A stretch of 11,719 nt of DNA from the NCBI GenBank assembly GCA_964565705.1, contig CAZMGD010000121.1, positions 1-11,719 on the forward strand. The letters run 5' to 3'. Both the position numbers and the translations under genes were made by a program. The notes below the pieces were generated by a model that was not told the origin of the DNA, searched no databases, and saw only the letters and a program-made list of their open reading frames with translations. Source of the DNA: CAZMGD01 sp964565705. GTDB lineage: Bacteria; Actinomycetota; Acidimicrobiia; Acidimicrobiales; Ilumatobacteraceae. This document shows, in pieces, positions 4,708 through 11,719 of the stretch. Every line of letters begins with the position of its first letter. Position 1 is the stretch's first letter.

Positions 4708-6021
4708 ATGAGAGCACGACGTCGGATCGCCAGCATGGCGATCGCAGCCGGGTTGCTGGTGGCCGTGGCCGCTTGCGGCGGTGACGACTCCGGTTCGGAC
4801 ACGACGTCGGGCGGTGACGCGACCACGGCGGCGCCGGCGACGACCGGCGGTGGTGACGCGACGACAGCGGCGCCCGACACCACGGCGGGTGGTTCGGAAG
4901 GATCCGAGGCTCCGTCGAGCGGTGATCCGATCGTCATCGGCGGCGTCGCTGACCTGTCGTCGTTCCCCGGCATGGCCGAGGGCGCCCAGGCCCGCTTCGA
5001 CCGGGCAAACGAGGAGGGCGGCGTGAACGGCCGCCAGATCGACTTCATCGGCGTCAAGGACGACGGCCTCGTCGAGGCCAACAACCTCAGCGCGGTGCGC
5101 GCGCTCGTCCAGAACGACCACGTCGATGCCGTGCTGCCGATCGCCAGCGCCCAGTTCACGCCGGGGTCCAGCGACTTCCTCACCCAGAACTCGACGCCCT
5201 ACATCGGCTGGGGCTTCATGCCCGGCTTCTGTGGCGCCGACTTCGGGTTCGGTGTCAACGGCTGCCTGATCAACCCCGACGTGGTGAACGCAGCACTGGT
5301 CGAGCCCTCGATCAAGGAGCTCGGCGTCGATCCGTCGGAGGTCAAGGTCGCGATCCAGAGCAACGACGACATCTCCGGCACGTCGGGCAACGCCCTCTAC
5401 GTGGCCCTCTGGGAGGCCAAGGGCGCCGAGGTCGTGTACACCGACGCCAGCCTCGCGGCAGGGACGACGGACTACACGCCGTACATCCAGGCGATCATGG
5501 AGAACGACCCGGACATCGCGCTGATCTCCACGCAGTTCGGTGACTCGATCTCGCTGGTCGGCGGTCTGAACGCAGCCGGCTTCGACGGTCTGATCCTGAG
5601 CTACATCAACTATCAGCCGGGTCTGCTCGAGTCGCAGCCGGCGATCGCTGCTGCGCTCGAGGGCTCGTTCGCGATGACCCAGTTCCCGCCGCAGGAGGGT
5701 GGTGGCGCGATCGTGGAGCAGATCCTCGCCGACCTGGCGGCCTCAGGGGCCGACGAGTTCCTCTCGACCGGCGCCGCGGTCGGCTGGTGGTCTGCTGACT
5801 TCTACCTCGCCGCCCTCGAGGCGTCGGGTGGCGATCCGGCGAAGGTGCCCGACACGCTGAAGGCTGGCTTCACCTATGAGGGCTTCGCCGAGGGCGCCGA
5901 CGCCGTCTGGCCGGAACTGATCGATGTCGCGCTGCCGTGCCAGGCGATGATGAAGGTCGAGAACGCCGCCTACACCGTGGCCCAGCCGTTCGAGTGCTAC
6001 GAGAACATCCCGCTCGGGTAG
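4708..6021 (+). CDS. ABC-importer substrate-binding lipoprotein, branched-chain amino acid type
   Basis: The product has 437 residues. The N-terminus MRARRRIASM plus a hydrophobic stretch ends in a lipobox (AVAAC, Cys23), so the mature protein is lipid-anchored outside the membrane. An unstructured tether rich in Gly, Asp, Ser, Thr and Ala (about 24-72) follows, with an imperfect repeat (GGDATTAAPATT, then GGDATTAAPDTT). The rest is a two-lobed periplasmic-binding-protein type I fold as in LivJ/LivK: it opens with PIVIGGVADLSS, has the FDRANEEGGVNGRQI segment typical of the family, and VNAALVEPSIKELGVDPSEVKVAIQSNDD marks the hinge-proximal region. ATG 4708 is preceded by GGGGGAG (4698-4704). 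This is the first gene of the import operon, 39 bases before the permease fusion. The ligand is unknown; the family takes amino acids, amides, urea and aromatic acids. Confidence 0.93.
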   Translation: MRARRRIASMAIAAGLLVAVAACGGDDSGSDTTSGGDATTAAPATTGGGDATTAAPDTTAGGSEGSEAPSSGDPIVIGGVADLSSFPGMAEGAQARFDRANEEGGVNGRQIDFIGVKDDGLVEANNLSAVRALVQNDHVDAVLPIASAQFTPGSSDFLTQNSTPYIGWGFMPGFCGADFGFGVNGCLINPDVVNAALVEPSIKELGVDPSEVKVAIQSNDDISGTSGNALYVALWEAKGAEVVYTDASLAAGTTDYTPYIQAIMENDPDIALISTQFGDSISLVGGLNAAGFDGLILSYINYQPGLLESQPAIAAALEGSFAMTQFPPQEGGGAIVEQILADLAASGADEFLSTGAAVGWWSADFYLAALEASGGDPAKVPDTLKAGFTYEGFAEGADAVWPELIDVALPCQAMMKVENAAYTVAQPFECYENIPLG

Positions 6022-6060
6022 CTCGCTCGCCGCGCCGGGTCTGACACAGCACACGATTCG

Positions 6061-8817
6061 ATGGATAAGTTCCTCAGCCTCGCGAGCAGCGGGGCGATCT
6101 CGGGAGCGGTCTACTCGCTGATCGCCGTCGGGTTGGTCCTGACGTACACGGCGACGAAGGTCTTCAACCTCGGCTACGGGGCGATCGCCTACGCCACCGC
6201 GTACGTCTACTACCAACTCCACGTCAGCCTCGGCTGGCCGATCGTGCCTGCCGCAGCGGTGGCGATCCTCGTGTTCGCCCCCGGGCTCGGCTGGCTGCTC
6301 GACCGCCTGATCTTCCGCAACCTCGCTGGTGCGAGCGAGGCGGCGAAGATCATGGCGACCGTCGGCATCCTGGTCGCGCTGCCCGCGGCGGTGCAGTTCA
6401 TCGTCGAGCGTCTGATCGTCAACGCGCACTGGGCGCTGGACCTCGGCAACCAGGTGTACATCACTCCCGGCCTCGGCCCGTCGCCGAAGACCACGTGGCT
6501 GATGCCGGGCGGATGGGTGCTCGACAGCGATCAGGTCATCGTGTTCGTCACCGCCGTGCTGTGCGCGGTCGGGCTGTGGATCCTGCTCAAGCACACGTCG
6601 CTCGGGCTCCGGATGCGCGCCGTCGTCGACCGCGCCCACCTGGCCCAGATGCGCGGCGTCAACCGCACGCGGACCTCGGCGTCGGCGTGGGTGATCGGCA
6701 CGTTCCTCGCCGGCTTGGCAGGCGTGGTCGGCGCGCCGGTGTTCAACAGCCTCCGACCGAGCAGCTTCACGAGCGCGATGATCGTCGCGATCGCCGCGGC
6801 GGTGCTCGCCGGCCTGCGCTCGATCCCGATCGCCGCGCTCGGCGGCGTCGTCATCGGCGTGACCCAGAACCTCGTCACCGGCTATGTCTCCTTCGGCGAC
6901 AAGGTGCAGGGGTTCAACGAGTCGGTGCCGTTCGTGTTGCTGTTCGGCGGATTGATCTTCCTCAACGTCGATCGGTCGCGGCGCGCCGGCACGGTGTCGG
7001 ACGACGCGCCGCGGCCCGATCCGACCGCCGGACACAGCGCGTTGCGACGGGTCGTCGCCTGGGCGATCGGCCTCGGCGTGCTGTGCATCTACCTGTTCGC
7101 GGTCGCCAACCCGTTCTGGCTCGGCCTGACGACGAAGGGCCTCGCCTACTCGCTCGTGTTGCTGTCGTTCGTCATCGTGACCGGTCTGGGCGGCATGGTG
7201 AGCCTGGCGCAGAGCGCGTTCGTGACGGCCGCCGGCCTCGTCACCGGCTTGTGCATCGTGCACTTCGACTCGCCATACCTCGTCGGCGTGCTCGTCGGCA
7301 TCGCCATCGCGACCGCGCTCGGGGTCGTCGTCGCCCTGCCAGCGCTGCGCCTGGGCGGGCTTCCGCTCGCGCTCGCCACGCTCGCGCTCGCGCTGCTCGG
7401 CGACAAGCTGCTGTTCGCGTGGTCGTGGCTGCGCAACGGCAACGAGGGCTGGCCGATCCCCCGTCCGTCGTTGATCCGCACCGACAAGGCGCTCGCCGTG
7501 CTGTTGATCGTGTTGATCGTCGGGGTCGCCTGGCTGATCCAGAACATCCAGCGGTCGGCGACGGGGCGGGCGATCGCCGCGGTGCGCTCGGCCGAGTCAG
7601 CGGCCTCGTGCTCTGGCGTCTCACCGGTCGCCGTGAAGCTGCTCCTGTTCGCGACGTCGGCTGCCCTGGCCGGCCTCGGCGGAGCGATGCTCGTCACGTT
7701 CGACCAGCGGGCGGTGAGCACGAGCTACCCGGCCCAAGCCGGGCTCGTGTGGCTCGCGGCAGTGGTGCTGTGGGGCGTGCGGCGACCGGCAGCAGCGGTC
7801 GTGGCCGGCATCAGCGTGTCGGTGTTCCCGGCCTTGCTGCAGAACGGGTTCCACTTCTCGTTCCTCTCCTGGGAGGGAGCGAACTCCACCTACGTCGCCG
7901 ACCTGCTGTTCGGCCTCGGCGCGATCCAGATGGCGAGCGACCCCGACGGCATCTTCTCCCAGGTGTCGCGCCGGCTCGCCGACCGCCGGGCGGCGCGCAG
8001 CGGCGACTCCGAGCTCGAGTCCGTGATCGCCGCCGAGCAGGAGGCGATCACGGAGCAGGTGCACGCCGACGAGAGCAAGCTCGCCGTGCACGCGCACGCG
8101 ACGACCGAGGCCGTGGAGCCGACCGGGTCGGTCATGCTCGAGGTCCACGATCTCGTGGCCGGCTACGGGGACATCGAGGTGCTGCACGGCATCGATCTGA
8201 CGCTCACCGCTGGCTCGGTGTGCGCGCTCGTCGGTGCCAACGGCGCCGGCAAGACGACGCTCTGCTCGGTGATCGCCGGGCTGGTCCCGGCCACCTCGGG
8301 CACGGTCGTGTTCGACGGGGGCGACATCACCCGGCTCGCGCCGCACCTCCGGGCCAGGCGCGAGCTGCTGGTCGCCCCCGAAGCCCGTGGCATCTTCCCC
8401 GGTCTGTCGGTGGAGGACAACCTGCGGATGCGATTGAGCGACGACGAGCTGGTCGCCGTGTTCGATCGCTTCCGCGTGCTCGGTGAGCGTCGAAAGGTCG
8501 CTGCCGGCAACCTCTCGGGTGGCGAGCAGCAGTTGCTCACGCTCGCTCCGGTGGTGACGCGCCCGCCGCGGGTGCTCATCGCCGACGAGCCGACGCTGGG
8601 ACTGGCGCCACTCATCGTCGACCAGCTGATGGGCCTGTTCGACGAGATGCGCAACGATGGTGTCTCGCTGCTGCTGGTGGAGGAGAAGGCCCGCCGGGTG
8701 CTCGAGCTCGCCGACCAGGTCGCGTTCCTCGAGCTCGGCCACGTGCTCTGGCTCGGACCGCGCGCCGACGTGGACGAGGACGAGCTCGGGGCCGCGTACT
8801 TCGGAGCCGAGCGATGA
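6061..8817 (+). CDS. LivH-LivM-LivF fusion: two permeases and an ATPase of a HAAT-type ABC importer
   Basis: One 918-residue chain contains three transporter subunits. Residues 1-305 are LivH-like permease (GLVLTYTATKVFNLGYGAIA near the N-terminus, then the LGLRMRAVVDR cytoplasmic coupling segment). Residues about 325-640 are LivM-like permease (YSLVLLSFVIVTGLGGMVSL, then ATGRAIAAVRSAESAA). A charged linker (about 641-691) leads to a LivF-like ATPase (692-918) with Walker A GANGAGKTT (725-733, Lys731), PEARGIF in the Q-loop region as in LivF, signature LSGGEQQ (818-824) and Walker B VLIADEP (838-844, Glu843). The switch His position reads LLVEEKA, close to the LVEQ of LivF. These subunits are usually separate genes. 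The frame is uninterrupted, so this is a true fusion. ATG 6061 fits the family N-terminus, although no clear ribosome site precedes it. The end overlaps the LivG gene by 4 bases (ATGA). Confidence 0.95.
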   Translation: MDKFLSLASSGAISGAVYSLIAVGLVLTYTATKVFNLGYGAIAYATAYVYYQLHVSLGWPIVPAAAVAILVFAPGLGWLLDRLIFRNLAGASEAAKIMATVGILVALPAAVQFIVERLIVNAHWALDLGNQVYITPGLGPSPKTTWLMPGGWVLDSDQVIVFVTAVLCAVGLWILLKHTSLGLRMRAVVDRAHLAQMRGVNRTRTSASAWVIGTFLAGLAGVVGAPVFNSLRPSSFTSAMIVAIAAAVLAGLRSIPIAALGGVVIGVTQNLVTGYVSFGDKVQGFNESVPFVLLFGGLIFLNVDRSRRAGTVSDDAPRPDPTAGHSALRRVVAWAIGLGVLCIYLFAVANPFWLGLTTKGLAYSLVLLSFVIVTGLGGMVSLAQSAFVTAAGLVTGLCIVHFDSPYLVGVLVGIAIATALGVVVALPALRLGGLPLALATLALALLGDKLLFAWSWLRNGNEGWPIPRPSLIRTDKALAVLLIVLIVGVAWLIQNIQRSATGRAIAAVRSAESAASCSGVSPVAVKLLLFATSAALAGLGGAMLVTFDQRAVSTSYPAQAGLVWLAAVVLWGVRRPAAAVVAGISVSVFPALLQNGFHFSFLSWEGANSTYVADLLFGLGAIQMASDPDGIFSQVSRRLADRRAARSGDSELESVIAAEQEAITEQVHADESKLAVHAHATTEAVEPTGSVMLEVHDLVAGYGDIEVLHGIDLTLTAGSVCALVGANGAGKTTLCSVIAGLVPATSGTVVFDGGDITRLAPHLRARRELLVAPEARGIFPGLSVEDNLRMRLSDDELVAVFDRFRVLGERRKVAAGNLSGGEQQLLTLAPVVTRPPRVLIADEPTLGLAPLIVDQLMGLFDEMRNDGVSLLLVEEKARRVLELADQVAFLELGHVLWLGPRADVDEDELGAAYFGAER

Positions 8818-9569
8818 GCCTCGCCGCGCTCGGTCTTCTCGTCCGCTTCGGCGGGGTCACCGCCGTGGACGATGTCGATCTCGAGATCCCGGACCGCCAG
8901 ATCGTCGGCCTGATCGGGCCGAACGGTGCCGGCAAGACCACGCTGTTCGACACGTTGAGCGGCGTCACTGCGCCGACCGCCGGCCGGGTGCTGCTCGACG
9001 GGGCCGACGTCACCAACCGCAGCGCGACGTGGCGGGCGCGTCACGGCATGCGCCGCACGTTCCAGCGTCAGCAGGCGTTCGGCTGGCTGAGCGTGGAGGA
9101 CAACCTGCTCGTCGCGCTCGACTGGCACGGCGGCGGTGGCGGCCCGCTCGCCGACTTCGTGGCATTCCCGACGCGCCGCGCGCGCGAGCGGCAACGCCGC
9201 GAGCGCGTCGAGGAGGTCATCGAGCTGTGCGCGCTCCATGACGTGCGCCACGAGCCGGCCGGGCAGCTCCCGATCGGCCGGGCCCGGATGGTGGAGCTGG
9301 CACGAGCCGTCGTCGACCCGCCGCGAGTGTTGCTGCTCGACGAGCCGACGTCGGGCCTGCAGCACAGCGAGACCGAGCGGCTCGCCCAGATCGTCGTCGC
9401 CGCTCGCGATCGGTTCGAATGCTCGGTGGTGTTGATCGAACACGACGTCGGCTTCGTGATGGGCCTCGTCGAGCGCGTGGTCGCGTTGCACCTCGGCCGC
9501 GTCCTCGCCGACGGCACACCAGCCGAGGTCCGTGCCGACGCAGCCGTTGCCGAGGCCTACCTCGGCTGA
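8814..9569 (+). CDS. LivG-like ATPase of the ABC importer
   Basis: The product has 251 residues and is the second nucleotide-binding subunit of the importer. Visible elements are Walker A GPNGAGKT (35-42, Lys41), Q-loop Gln84 (RTFQRQ), Walker B VLLLDEP (Asp176, Glu177) and switch His210 (LIEHDVGFVMGL), the last being typical of LivG. The ABC signature reads LPIGR (152-156) instead of LSxGQ. LivG proteins often deviate here (for example LPYG or LPLG forms), so it is probably functional but may make one ATP site asymmetric. Its ATG overlaps the stop of the fusion gene (ATGA), implying coupled translation and 1:1 production with the fused LivF domain. A full transporter would then be one fusion chain plus one LivG chain, fed by the binding protein upstream. 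Confidence 0.94.
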   Translation: MSLAALGLLVRFGGVTAVDDVDLEIPDRQIVGLIGPNGAGKTTLFDTLSGVTAPTAGRVLLDGADVTNRSATWRARHGMRRTFQRQQAFGWLSVEDNLLVALDWHGGGGGPLADFVAFPTRRARERQRRERVEEVIELCALHDVRHEPAGQLPIGRARMVELARAVVDPPRVLLLDEPTSGLQHSETERLAQIVVAARDRFECSVVLIEHDVGFVMGLVERVVALHLGRVLADGTPAEVRADAAVAEAYLG

Positions 9570-9596
9570 CTCATCGATACCCAGAAGGAGAGAGCC

Positions 9597-10736
9597 ATGG
9601 AGTTCGGGATCTTCGTCCAGGGCCACGTGCCCAAGGCCCGCGTCGAGCGCGAGGGCCACGACGCCGAGCACAACGCCCTCATGGGCGACATCGAGCTGAT
9701 CAAGGCAGCCGATCAGCACGGCTGGAAGTACGCGTGGGTGACGGAGCACCACTTCCTCACCGAGTACTCGCACCTGTCGGCGAGCGACGTGTTCCTCGGG
9801 TACTGCGCCGCCGTCACCAACCGCATCCACCTCGGATCGGGCATCTTCAGCTTCAACCCGCGCAAGGACCACCCGGGCCGCATCGCTGAGCGGGTCGCGA
9901 TGCTCGACCACCTGACCGACGGCCGCTTCGAGTTCGGCACCGGCCGCGGTGCTGGCAGCCGGGAGGTCACGGGTTGGGACATCGAGTCCACCGAGCTGAC
10001 CCGGGCGATCTGGGACGAGGTCGTGCGCGAGATCCCGAAGATGTGGCGCGACGAGGAGTACTCCTACGAGGGCACGTCGTTCAACATGCCGTTCCCGGGC
10101 GACAGGATCCCGACCCGCAACGTGCTGCCGAAGATGTGGAAGCCGTCGCACCCGCCGATGTGGGTGGCCGCCGGCAACCCGGGCACCTACGTCAAGGCGG
10201 CCCAGATGGGCCTCGGCGTGCTGGCGTTCAACGTCTCGGCGGTCAAGGACATGGCGCCGCTCGTCGCCACCTACAAGGATCACATCGGCGAGGCCGAGCC
10301 GGTCGGGGACTACGTCAACGACAACGTGATGATCACCAATGGCCTGGTCTGCCTCGCCGATGGACGCAAGGCCCGTGAGGCGGCGACCAAGATGGGCATC
10401 AGCTACCTCCAGAGCCAGGTGTTCTACTACCACGACACGATGCCGACGCCCGAGGGCATGCCGATCTGGCCGGAGCCGTTCCCGGAGCCGACGCTCGACG
10501 ACATCGAGTTCCGGATCGAGGAGGGCTACCTGCTGTGCGGCAGCCCCGACGAGGTGATCGAGCAGGTCGCCCGCTACCAGGAGGTCGGCATCGACCAGTT
10601 GGTCTTCGGCATGCCGCTCGACATGCCCCTCGAGCAGGCGTTGGAGACGATCGAGCTCTTCGGCAAGCATGTGATCCCCGAGTTCGACACGTCGCCCACG
10701 TTCCGCAGTGACGGGTTCCGCTACGGGACCGCCTGA
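9597..10736 (+). CDS. Luciferase-like (LLM class) flavin-dependent monooxygenase
   Basis: This is a 379-residue TIM-barrel oxidoreductase of the bacterial luciferase superfamily, expected to use reduced FMN from a separate reductase and oxygen. Family landmarks are MEFGIFVQG at the first strand, YAWVTEHHF (45-53), the VTNRIHLGSGIF strand, the RIAERVAMLDHLTDGRFEFGTGRG block (about 95-118), PPMWVAAGNP with the following GLGVLAFN, and a C-terminal LLCGSPDEVIEQVARYQEVGIDQLVFG. Length is normal for the group. A strong AAGGAG (9585-9590) lies 6 bases before ATG 9597. It lies 27 bases after the importer ATPase, so it probably oxidises the imported compound or a product of it. Such enzymes include alkanal, nitrilotriacetate and sulfonate monooxygenases. 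The sequence does not say which. No reductase gene is in the window. Confidence 0.92.
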   Translation: MEFGIFVQGHVPKARVEREGHDAEHNALMGDIELIKAADQHGWKYAWVTEHHFLTEYSHLSASDVFLGYCAAVTNRIHLGSGIFSFNPRKDHPGRIAERVAMLDHLTDGRFEFGTGRGAGSREVTGWDIESTELTRAIWDEVVREIPKMWRDEEYSYEGTSFNMPFPGDRIPTRNVLPKMWKPSHPPMWVAAGNPGTYVKAAQMGLGVLAFNVSAVKDMAPLVATYKDHIGEAEPVGDYVNDNVMITNGLVCLADGRKAREAATKMGISYLQSQVFYYHDTMPTPEGMPIWPEPFPEPTLDDIEFRIEEGYLLCGSPDEVIEQVARYQEVGIDQLVFGMPLDMPLEQALETIELFGKHVIPEFDTSPTFRSDGFRYGTA

Positions 10737-10782
10737 ACCTCGACCTCACGTTCACGTTCAACTTCACCGAAGAGGGTCTGCC

Positions 10783-11719
10783 ATGCCGTATCCCGAGTCG
10801 TTCCACGAGATCGCCCGCCGCGTCAACAACTGGGGGCGCTGGGGCGACGACGACGAGATCGGCACGATCAACCTGATCACGCCCGACGTCGTGCGCCACG
10901 CGGCGACCCTGGTGCGCACCGGCAAGACCCTCGCCCTCGGTCTGCCGCTGTCGCAGGCCGAGGGCATCCAGACCGGCATCATCCCCGGGCGGGTCAACCC
11001 GCTGCGCACGATGGTCGCGCTCAACTCGGGGATGACGGGCGACCCCGCCGACTTCGCGACCAGCGACGACGTGGTCACGATGGGCCTGCAAGCCGCCACC
11101 CACTGGGACGGCCTGGGCCACGCGACCTACGACGGTCGCCTCTACAACGGGTTCGGCGCCGACTCGATCACGGTCGAGGGCGCCACCAGGTGCGGCATCC
11201 ACAAGATCACGTCGCTGATCTCGCGCGGCGTGCTGCTCGACGTGGCGAGGGCCAAGGGCGCCGACATCCTCCCTGCCGACTACTTCGTGCACGGCGACGA
11301 CCTCGACGCCGCGGCCGAGATGGCCGGGGTGGAGATCCGCGCCGGCGACATCGTGTTGGTGCGCACCGGGCAGATGCGCCACATCGTCGGGCCCGAGCCG
11401 CGCGACCTGTGGAAGTACGCGCTGAACACGCCGGGCGTGACGGTGAGCGTGGCCGAGTGGAACCACCGCCACGACGTCGCGGCGATGGCGACCGACACGC
11501 TGACGTTCGAGACGTTCCCGGCCGAGGATCCGGCGATGCTGCTGCCGGTGCACCTGCTGCACCTCGTCGAGATGGGTCTGACCCAGGGCCAGAACTGGAA
11601 CCTCGAGGCCCTCGCCGCCGACTGCGCGGCTGATGGCGTGTACGAGTTCCTGCTCGACGCCACCCCGCAGCCCTTCACGAACGCGGTCGGCTCGATGGTC
11701 AACCCGATCGCCGTCAAGT
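10783..11719 (+). CDS. Cyclase/kynurenine-formamidase-like metal hydrolase (3' end cut by the window)
   Basis: The frame from ATG 10783 stays open to the last base, giving 312 residues, and only a short end is probably missing. It belongs to the 'putative cyclase' (kynurenine formamidase fold) family, which hydrolyses amides, lactones or similar bonds with a bound divalent metal. The metal motif is ATHWDGLGH (105-113), giving His107, Asp109 and His113. The usual first His of HxGTHxDxxxH is Gln103 here, as in a bacterial subgroup. Other family segments are NNWGRWGDDDEIGTINLI (15-32), GVLLDVARAKG (149-159) and RAGDIVLVRTGQM (186-198). AGAGGG (10771-10776) provides a weak ribosome site 6 bases upstream. 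It lies 46 bases after the monooxygenase gene, in the same apparent operon, so hydrolysis of the oxygenated product or of the imported amide is plausible. Confidence 0.92.
   Translation, partial: MPYPESFHEIARRVNNWGRWGDDDEIGTINLITPDVVRHAATLVRTGKTLALGLPLSQAEGIQTGIIPGRVNPLRTMVALNSGMTGDPADFATSDDVVTMGLQAATHWDGLGHATYDGRLYNGFGADSITVEGATRCGIHKITSLISRGVLLDVARAKGADILPADYFVHGDDLDAAAEMAGVEIRAGDIVLVRTGQMRHIVGPEPRDLWKYALNTPGVTVSVAEWNHRHDVAAMATDTLTFETFPAEDPAMLLPVHLLHLVEMGLTQGQNWNLEALAADCAADGVYEFLLDATPQPFTNAVGSMVNPIAVK

Noticed and set aside
4781..4920. Short tandem-like repeats near the start of the binding-protein gene as a possible CRISPR or satellite
   Set aside because: They are in frame and encode the Gly/Asp/Thr/Ala tether after the lipobox; there are no spacers and copy number is about two.
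5743..7263. 506-codon minus-strand open frame opposite the binding protein and permease
   Set aside because: Same antisense artefact of high GC: Arg/His/Asp/Glu-rich, no recognisable fold, opposite two well-supported genes.
8163..10670. Very long open frame (835 codons) on the minus strand opposite the ATPase and monooxygenase genes
   Set aside because: It lies entirely antisense to genes with complete family motifs, and its composition (His/Arg/Asp/Val-rich, repetitive) is what the complement of high-GC codons gives. No domain is visible.
10741..10770. CACGTTCACGTTCAA direct repeat between the monooxygenase and cyclase genes as an operator
   Set aside because: It is very short, imperfect and inside an apparent operon; there is nothing to indicate regulation.

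Overview
The window is very GC-rich, with G or C in most third codon positions, GTG starts and short or absent leaders. Together with a lipoprotein signal followed by an Asp/Gly/Ser/Thr-rich tether, this suggests a high-GC actinobacterium, perhaps of the Acidimicrobiia type. That assignment comes from style and was not tested by a search.

Left part (1-2033, + strand): the visible end of a small membrane protein with a basic, Ala-rich tail (6-458), a doubtful 40-codon reading frame that overlaps its neighbours by 4 bases on each side (455-577), a GAF-domain protein (568-1122), and a compact subtilisin-like serine protease without a signal peptide (1115-2017). The GAF and protease genes overlap by 8 bases. 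The 5' edge of this block carries a perfect 13-bp inverted repeat. A short hairpin holding both stop codons closes the block against a convergent gene.

Middle part (2021-4567): an alpha/beta hydrolase (- strand) and a short-chain dehydrogenase (+ strand) diverge from a 38-bp gap that appears to hold two back-to-back leaderless promoters. The dehydrogenase converges on a GDT1/UPF0016-family Mn2+/Ca2+ exporter (- strand), and a perfect 24-bp inverted repeat lies between their ends. The exporter has a recognisable yybP-ykoY manganese riboswitch in its leader (4477-4567), with its own -10 box just upstream and a visible alternative-pairing expression platform. The stretch 4397-4707 has no protein gene. 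It holds this leader, the exporter promoter and the promoter region of the next operon.

Right part (4708-11719, + strand): a branched-chain-amino-acid-type (HAAT) ABC import operon. It comprises a lipoprotein substrate-binding protein, one 918-residue polypeptide that fuses both permeases (LivH-like and LivM-like) with the LivF-like ATPase, a separate LivG-like ATPase coupled by a 4-base overlap, a luciferase-like flavin-dependent monooxygenase, and a cyclase/kynurenine-formamidase-fold hydrolase that runs off the window's 3' edge. The likely logic is uptake of a small organic acid or amide, followed by flavin oxygenation and metal-dependent hydrolysis. The substrate cannot be read from the sequence.

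The most noteworthy items are the Mn riboswitch with its switching hairpin, the LivH-LivM-LivF triple fusion, and the small frame/GAF/subtilase block with the inverted repeat in front. No tRNA, rRNA, CRISPR array, insertion sequence or phage gene was seen.
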